From assembly GCA_002381125.1 (NCBI GenBank), contig DFUT01000024.1, forward strand, positions 1-64,000: DNA of 64,000 bases. The letters are read 5' to 3'. This document shows positions 60,684 through 64,000 of this stretch, piece by piece (position 1 is the stretch's first letter; each line of letters starts with the position of its first letter). The notes under the pieces are model-generated. The model did no database searches. It was not told the DNA's origin and saw only the letters and a program-made list of their open reading frames with translations. Origin of the DNA: Bacteroidales bacterium UBA4179 (lineage in GTDB: Bacteria; Bacteroidota; Bacteroidia; Bacteroidales; Dysgonomonadaceae). The translations under genes and the position numbers were made by a program.

Positions 60684-61271
60684 ATGGGAAATAAAATTTT
60701 CAAAACCATCGAAAGTGCAATTAAGTATTGGTATTTACCTTTGATTGTAGGTGTTTTATTGATTGTGTTGGGGATTTGGACGTTGACTACACCGTTGGAA
60801 TCGTACATCATGCTTTCTATTGTCTTCGCCGTAGGTTTCTTACTTAGCGGGATATTGGAAATGATTTTCGCACTCGGCAATAGACATAAATCATGGGGAT
60901 GGTCGCTTGCATTGAGCATCTTGAGTATAATTATTGGTCTGCTGCTGGTATTGAATCCTGCGATTTCCATGATGACTCTACCGTTTTATGTGGGATTTAT
61001 GTTGCTGTTTCATTCCATTTTGGGTATTAGTTCGGCTTACGAGATGAGACGGTACGGGATTGTGGATTGGGGATGGTTGATGCTTGTTGCCGTATTGGGG
61101 ATGATTTTTTCGTTTATTATGTTGTGGAACCCTATATTCGCAGGGCTGAACATTGTTGTGTGGACGGGTATTGCTTTTATTGTGACAGGCGTTTACATGA
61201 TTTATTTTTCTACAAAGCTGAATAAACTGAATAAGCTGCGAAAGAAGTTGAAAAAAGAATTGGAGGAATAA
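60684..61271 (+). CDS. HdeD/DUF308-family membrane protein
   Basis: A 195-residue protein with about six transmembrane helices in pairs ('YLPLIVGVLLIVLGIWTL', 'VFAVGFLLSGILEMIF', 'MLLFHSILGISSAYEM'), the DUF308 repeat arrangement. E. coli HdeD aids acid resistance; function here is unknown. The C-terminus is a short charged coiled coil ('LNKLNKLRKKLKKELEE'). It has a strong SD site. Confidence 0.9.
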   Translation: MGNKIFKTIESAIKYWYLPLIVGVLLIVLGIWTLTTPLESYIMLSIVFAVGFLLSGILEMIFALGNRHKSWGWSLALSILSIIIGLLLVLNPAISMMTLPFYVGFMLLFHSILGISSAYEMRRYGIVDWGWLMLVAVLGMIFSFIMLWNPIFAGLNIVVWTGIAFIVTGVYMIYFSTKLNKLNKLRKKLKKELEE

Positions 61272-61292
61272 TAAATTCTTCTGAGGGTTTTT

Positions 61293-61327
61293 GTAATCTT
61301 GAAAGATTACTCTTTAAATCAAAGAGT
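61293..61327. terminator. Two overlapping hairpins between convergent genes
   Basis: GTAATCT/AGATTAC (61293-61299 with 61304-61310) and ACTCTTT/AAAGAGT (61309-61315 with 61321-61327), each 7 bp and perfect, sharing two bases so that they compete. They lie between the DUF308 stop (61271) and the NlpC/P60 stop (61329). Confidence 0.55.
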
Positions 61328-61328
61328 A

Positions 61329-62093
61329 TTAGGCGGGGTTTTTTTCGGGAGGAGGCACTGCAGTTTGTCGTCTGGTTAAAACTGCGTCGGACTCGTTTTT
61401 GCGTTTTACTTTCTTTTCGTTATGGGATTGAGATGTTGTCTTTTCCCTTTGAAGTTCTGAAGGGCGACTATGAATAATGATTGTGTCTGAATCTGTTTCC
61501 AAGGCTTTAATTGTTGGTTTTTTCTTTTGAATGTTTTTTGGGGCTCGTGTAGAAACCGCCGCACGTTGCGTGGCTGTTTCTTTCAATACTCTCCCTCCTC
61601 TTAAATAGCGTGAAGCATAATACGGCTCGGTTGATGCAGAGATAATAACTCCGTTGTTCGTGGATGCATGAATAAATTTGAATTCTCCGCCCGACCCGAT
61701 TTCGGTTACGATTCCAACATGGCCAACTTTGCCATTGCGTTTTTGCCCCTCGAAGAAAACCAGATCCCCTACTTGTAAATCTTCTTTCCGTTGAATTGTA
61801 GGTACTTGACGGTCTTGTTCTTCTGAACTGGCTCCCAATTTGTATCCGAATTTTTTAAAAACATAGAACGTGAATCCGGAGCAGTCGAATGCATGAGGAC
61901 CTTTACCTCCGGCTTGATAGGGTTTGTGGAGGTATTGCATGCTGTAATTAACGACTTCGGTTTGCGCTGATGTTGCATATTCTTTACTCCATGTTGCTTC
62001 CCGCTTTACTCCGCAAGAGGACAAAATGAAAGCGACAAATAAAAAAGAAAAAAGTTTATAACGAATGTTTTTTCGATTCAATGAAACATGCAT
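61329..62093 (-). CDS. NlpC/P60 (C40) lipoprotein hydrolase
   Basis: A 254-residue lipoprotein (Cys27 after 'FILSS'). The NlpC/P60 domain covers about residues 45-160, with catalytic Cys71 ('HAFDCSGFTFYVF'), His126 ('KVGHVGIVTEIG') and His143 ('FKFIHAST'). The last 90 residues are Lys/Thr-rich, probably disordered. It is likely a murein endopeptidase of the Spr/NlpC type. The ORF extends to 62219, but the ATG at 62093 places the lipobox correctly. Confidence 0.92.
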   Translation of the reverse strand: MHVSLNRKNIRYKLFSFLFVAFILSSCGVKREATWSKEYATSAQTEVVNYSMQYLHKPYQAGGKGPHAFDCSGFTFYVFKKFGYKLGASSEEQDRQVPTIQRKEDLQVGDLVFFEGQKRNGKVGHVGIVTEIGSGGEFKFIHASTNNGVIISASTEPYYASRYLRGGRVLKETATQRAAVSTRAPKNIQKKKPTIKALETDSDTIIIHSRPSELQREKTTSQSHNEKKVKRKNESDAVLTRRQTAVPPPEKNPA

Positions 62094-62220
62094 GGAGTAT
62101 TTTTTAAGTAGCAATAAATATGCGGTAAAAATAATAAAAGATAATCGATTCTCAAGTCCGCATTTTTGTTTTTTAACAATTAACGGTAGCGATATCGACG
62201 GATCAACGGGCGATATCACG

Positions 62221-62228
62221 TATCTTTG
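62221..62228 (+). promoter_or_regulatory. -7 element of the HAD phosphatase gene
   Basis: TATCTTTG matches TAnnTTTG, 27 bases before the ATG at 62256. No -33 TTG at the right distance. Confidence 0.5.
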
Positions 62229-62255
62229 TAGAAATTTTTTAAAGGTATCTTATTT

Positions 62256-62861
62256 ATGCAACAACTAAAAAACATTGTTTTCGATTTTGGTGGCGTGCTT
62301 ATCGATTGGGACCCTCGCTATCTATACAGAAAAGTATTCAAAACGGAAGAAGAGATGAATTTCTTTTTGGAAAATGTTTGCAAATACGAATGGAATCTTC
62401 TTCAGGATGCAGGACGACCATTGGCTGAAGCTACTCGTCTGCTTCAGGAGCAATATCCCGAATACAAGGAAGAAATAGGCATGTATTATGGTCGTTGGGA
62501 AGAAATGCTGGGCGGTCTTTTTGAAGATAATGTAAAATTGATTGGACCATTGAAAGAGAAATACAAGGTATATGGATTAACCAATTGGTCTGCCGAGACG
62601 CTCCCTATAGCTCAGCGTAAATACGATTTTTTTGAGTTGTTCGACGGTATTGTTGTTTCGGGGGAGGAGAAACTGGTTAAACCCGATCCTCGAATTTATC
62701 GAGTCTTGTTGAATCGGTATAACTTGAAAGCCGATGAAACACTTCTTATCGACGACAATGCCGAGAATATTCGAGCGGCAAAAAAGATGGGTTTTCAAAC
62801 TGTTCACATAACATCCGAACTGAATTTGGAAGAAACATTAAAGAAAATGAAGGTGTTGTAG
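62256..62861 (+). CDS. HAD-family phosphatase (YihX-like)
   Basis: A 201-residue HAD superfamily hydrolase of subfamily IA. Nucleophile Asp10 is in 'NIVFDFGGVLIDWDP', motif II in 'VYGLTNWSAETL', Lys in 'GEEKLVKPDPRIY' and the acidic motif 'TLLIDDNAENIRAAKKMGF'. The DxG form at motif I is that of YihX-type sugar-phosphate phosphatases. Substrate unknown. A single gene upstream of metK. Confidence 0.92.
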   Translation: MQQLKNIVFDFGGVLIDWDPRYLYRKVFKTEEEMNFFLENVCKYEWNLLQDAGRPLAEATRLLQEQYPEYKEEIGMYYGRWEEMLGGLFEDNVKLIGPLKEKYKVYGLTNWSAETLPIAQRKYDFFELFDGIVVSGEEKLVKPDPRIYRVLLNRYNLKADETLLIDDNAENIRAAKKMGFQTVHITSELNLEETLKKMKVL

Positions 62862-62950
62862 ATAAATGAAATACCGGTATGGATTGAGTTGAAATGTATC
62901 ATTATAATACAGTTTAACAATTCTTCTGCCGTTAGGGATGTTTTTCTTAT

Positions 62951-62958
62951 TAACTTTG
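62951..62958 (+). promoter_or_regulatory. -7 element of metK
   Basis: TAACTTTG matches TAnnTTTG. Transcription would start near 62965, just before the predicted riboswitch. The -33 region is weak. Confidence 0.55.
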
Positions 62959-62974
62959 TACCGTCAATAAACAA

Positions 62975-63023
62975 TGTGGAAAGATTTGAGCTGCTTGCAA
63001 CCACAAAAAAAAATGCTAAAAGG
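62975..63023 (+). promoter_or_regulatory. Probable SAM-II riboswitch upstream of metK
   Basis: GTGG (62976-62979) and CCAC (63001-63004) form P1 around GATTTGAG...CTTGCAA, followed by an A-run and TGCTAAAAGG (63014-63023). This order (GAUUU, UUGC, P1', A-rich loop, GCUAAAAGG) is the SAM-II pseudoknot pattern, and metK is a natural SAM-II target. I recognised it by pattern; no covariance model was run. The A-run and UGC also fit a downstream terminator-like hairpin. Confidence 0.75.
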
Positions 63024-63039
63024 ATTCTTCGCATTTTTT
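63008..63039 (+). terminator. Terminator-like hairpin overlapping the riboswitch 3' strand
   Basis: A 9-bp stem AAAAAATGC (63008-63016) with GCATTTTTT (63031-63039) and a 14-base loop. Its 5' arm is the A-run and UGC of the riboswitch. It could be the expression platform or a terminator of the HAD gene. Confidence 0.55.
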
Positions 63040-63113
63040 CCCTATGTTTGCTTCAGTTTTTATTTATTCCGTTGTTTTGATAAAAACCGTTTTATTTTAG
63101 AACAACGAAAAAA

Positions 63114-64000
63114 ATGAATTATTTATTTACTTCTGAATCCGTCTCCGAAGGTCATCCCGATAAAGTATCCGATCAGATATCGGACGCTTTGCTTGACGAG
63201 TTTTTGGCGTATGATCCCGACTCTAAGGTAGCTTGCGAAACATTGGTAACTACCGGTCAGGTAGTGCTGGCAGGAGAAGTAAAATCCAAAGCTTATGTCG
63301 ATTTGGCCGAGGTGGCGCGCAGTGCGATTGCCCGTATCGGTTATACAAAAAGCGAGTACAGGTTTGAAGCGAATTCTTGCGGTGTTTTATCGAGCATACA
63401 CGAGCAGTCAGAAGATATCAATCGTGGAGTGGATAAAAAAGGCGATCCTATGGATCAGGGCGCAGGCGATCAAGGTATGATGTTTGGTTACGCTACCAAC
63501 GAAACCGACAATTATATGCCGCTTCCCATAGATTTGAGTCATGCTTTGTTGCGGGAATTGGCCAATATTCGCAAGAATGAATCGGATTTGATGCCTTATC
63601 TGAGGCCGGATGCCAAATCGCAAGTTACTATTGAATATGCAGAAGATGGCACACCCTTGCGTATCGACACGATTGTAATCTCAACACAGCATGATGAATT
63701 TATTCTCCCCATCAATAAATCGGCAGATGCTGTAGAAAAAGCCAATAAGGCGATGCAGGAGAGAATTAAACACGACGTGATGACGATTCTTGTTCCCCGT
63801 GTTCGCGAAAAATATAAATATAGAGAAGATATTTATCGATTGTTCGACAATACGATCAGATGTTTTGTCAATCCGACGGGGAAATTTGTTTTGGGAGGTC
63901 CACATGCCGATACCGGCCTTACGGGACGTAAAATAATCGTGGATACCTATGGCGGAAAAGTTCCTCACGGAGGAGGCGCTTTTTCGGGGAAAGATCCTTC
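63114..64000 (+). CDS. metK: S-adenosylmethionine synthetase, cut by window end
   Basis: 295 codons are visible; the C-terminal part is beyond the window. It begins 'MNYLFTSESVSEGHPDKVSD' (ATP-binding His) and contains 'GAGDQGMMFGYATNET' and 'GGGAFSGKDPS', the two family signatures. It makes SAM from methionine and ATP. The leader of about 150 bases holds the probable SAM-II riboswitch. A hairpin (63070-63076 with 63101-63107) ends 6 bases before the start codon. Confidence 0.97.
   Translation, partial: MNYLFTSESVSEGHPDKVSDQISDALLDEFLAYDPDSKVACETLVTTGQVVLAGEVKSKAYVDLAEVARSAIARIGYTKSEYRFEANSCGVLSSIHEQSEDINRGVDKKGDPMDQGAGDQGMMFGYATNETDNYMPLPIDLSHALLRELANIRKNESDLMPYLRPDAKSQVTIEYAEDGTPLRIDTIVISTQHDEFILPINKSADAVEKANKAMQERIKHDVMTILVPRVREKYKYREDIYRLFDNTIRCFVNPTGKFVLGGPHADTGLTGRKIIVDTYGGKVPHGGGAFSGKDP

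Noticed and set aside
63044..63100. 18-codon ORF in the metK leader as a possible leader peptide
   Set aside because: Hydrophobic, no Met run or other regulatory codon pattern, and no sign of initiation context; likely chance.

Overview
The window looks like chromosomal core sequence from a member of the Bacteroidota, most likely order Bacteroidales; the family cannot be settled by eye. The evidence is the repeated Bacteroidota-type promoter (-7 TAnnTTTG with a -33 TTG about 19-21 bases upstream), the general lack of Shine-Dalgarno sites, and lineage-typical genes: a NigD-like lipoprotein, DUF4294, DUF4494 and DUF5683 proteins, and an N-succinyl/acetylornithine-type carbamoyltransferase. There is no sign of phage, insertion sequences, CRISPR arrays, rRNA or a defence island. 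All 52 protein genes called are intact except metK, which is cut by the window end.

Layout. 0-9 kb: a thioredoxin-fold protein, then a minus-strand L-fucose locus (GntR regulator, fucI, fucP, GH29 and GH95 fucosidase lipoproteins) without fuculokinase or aldolase. 9-12.6 kb: NigD-like lipoprotein, YgiQ radical SAM protein, DUF4294 protein. 12.7-17 kb: leuS, yitT, mntP. 17-30.4 kb: the minus-strand translation/transcription super-operon, tRNA-Thr(UGU), tRNA-Tyr, tRNA-Gly, tRNA-Thr(GGU), tuf, tRNA-Trp, secE, nusG, rplKAJL, rpoB, rpoC, with a good promoter ahead of the first tRNA and a terminator after rpoC. 30.5-36.5 kb: dnaJ/grpE, an HD hydrolase, a DHOD-like protein coupled to oxyR, and a DUF4494 gene coupled to yggS. 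36.5-44.6 kb: pncA, an exported murein-peptide pair (NlpC/P60 endopeptidase plus dipeptide epimerase), a SulP transporter, tldD/tldE. 44.6-53.1 kb: an arginine operon in transcription order GNAT acyltransferase, argG, argC, argD, argF', argB, argE, argH. 53.5-60.3 kb: a KamA-like radical SAM enzyme, parA, parB, a DUF5683 gene, an MltD-like transglycosylase and, convergent, prfB with its programmed frameshift. 60.6-64 kb: a DUF308 protein, an NlpC/P60 lipoprotein, a HAD phosphatase and metK behind a probable SAM-II riboswitch.

How genes work together. The fucosidases release L-fucose outside the cytoplasm, FucP imports it and FucI isomerises it. The arginine block carries every step from glutamate to arginine, with the GNAT protein as the likely missing first enzyme, and is probably the acylated (succinyl or acetyl) pathway. 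The endopeptidase should release L-Ala-D-Glu and the epimerase convert it to L-Ala-L-Glu.

No wholly new system is evident. The points most worth checking are: the tRNA-Gly elbow with A19/U56 in place of G19/C56; a tRNA-Thr acceptor mismatch; Ser at position 90 of the ornithine carbamoyltransferase where Pro or Glu sets specificity; SPY in place of SPF in RF2 together with a strong SD-dependent frameshift site; the metK riboswitch with an overlapping terminator-like hairpin; a Cys-cluster GNAT acylglutamate synthase candidate; a KamA-like protein lacking the usual PLP loop; and the hairpins in the rplL-rpoB, fucI-fucP and arg leader regions.
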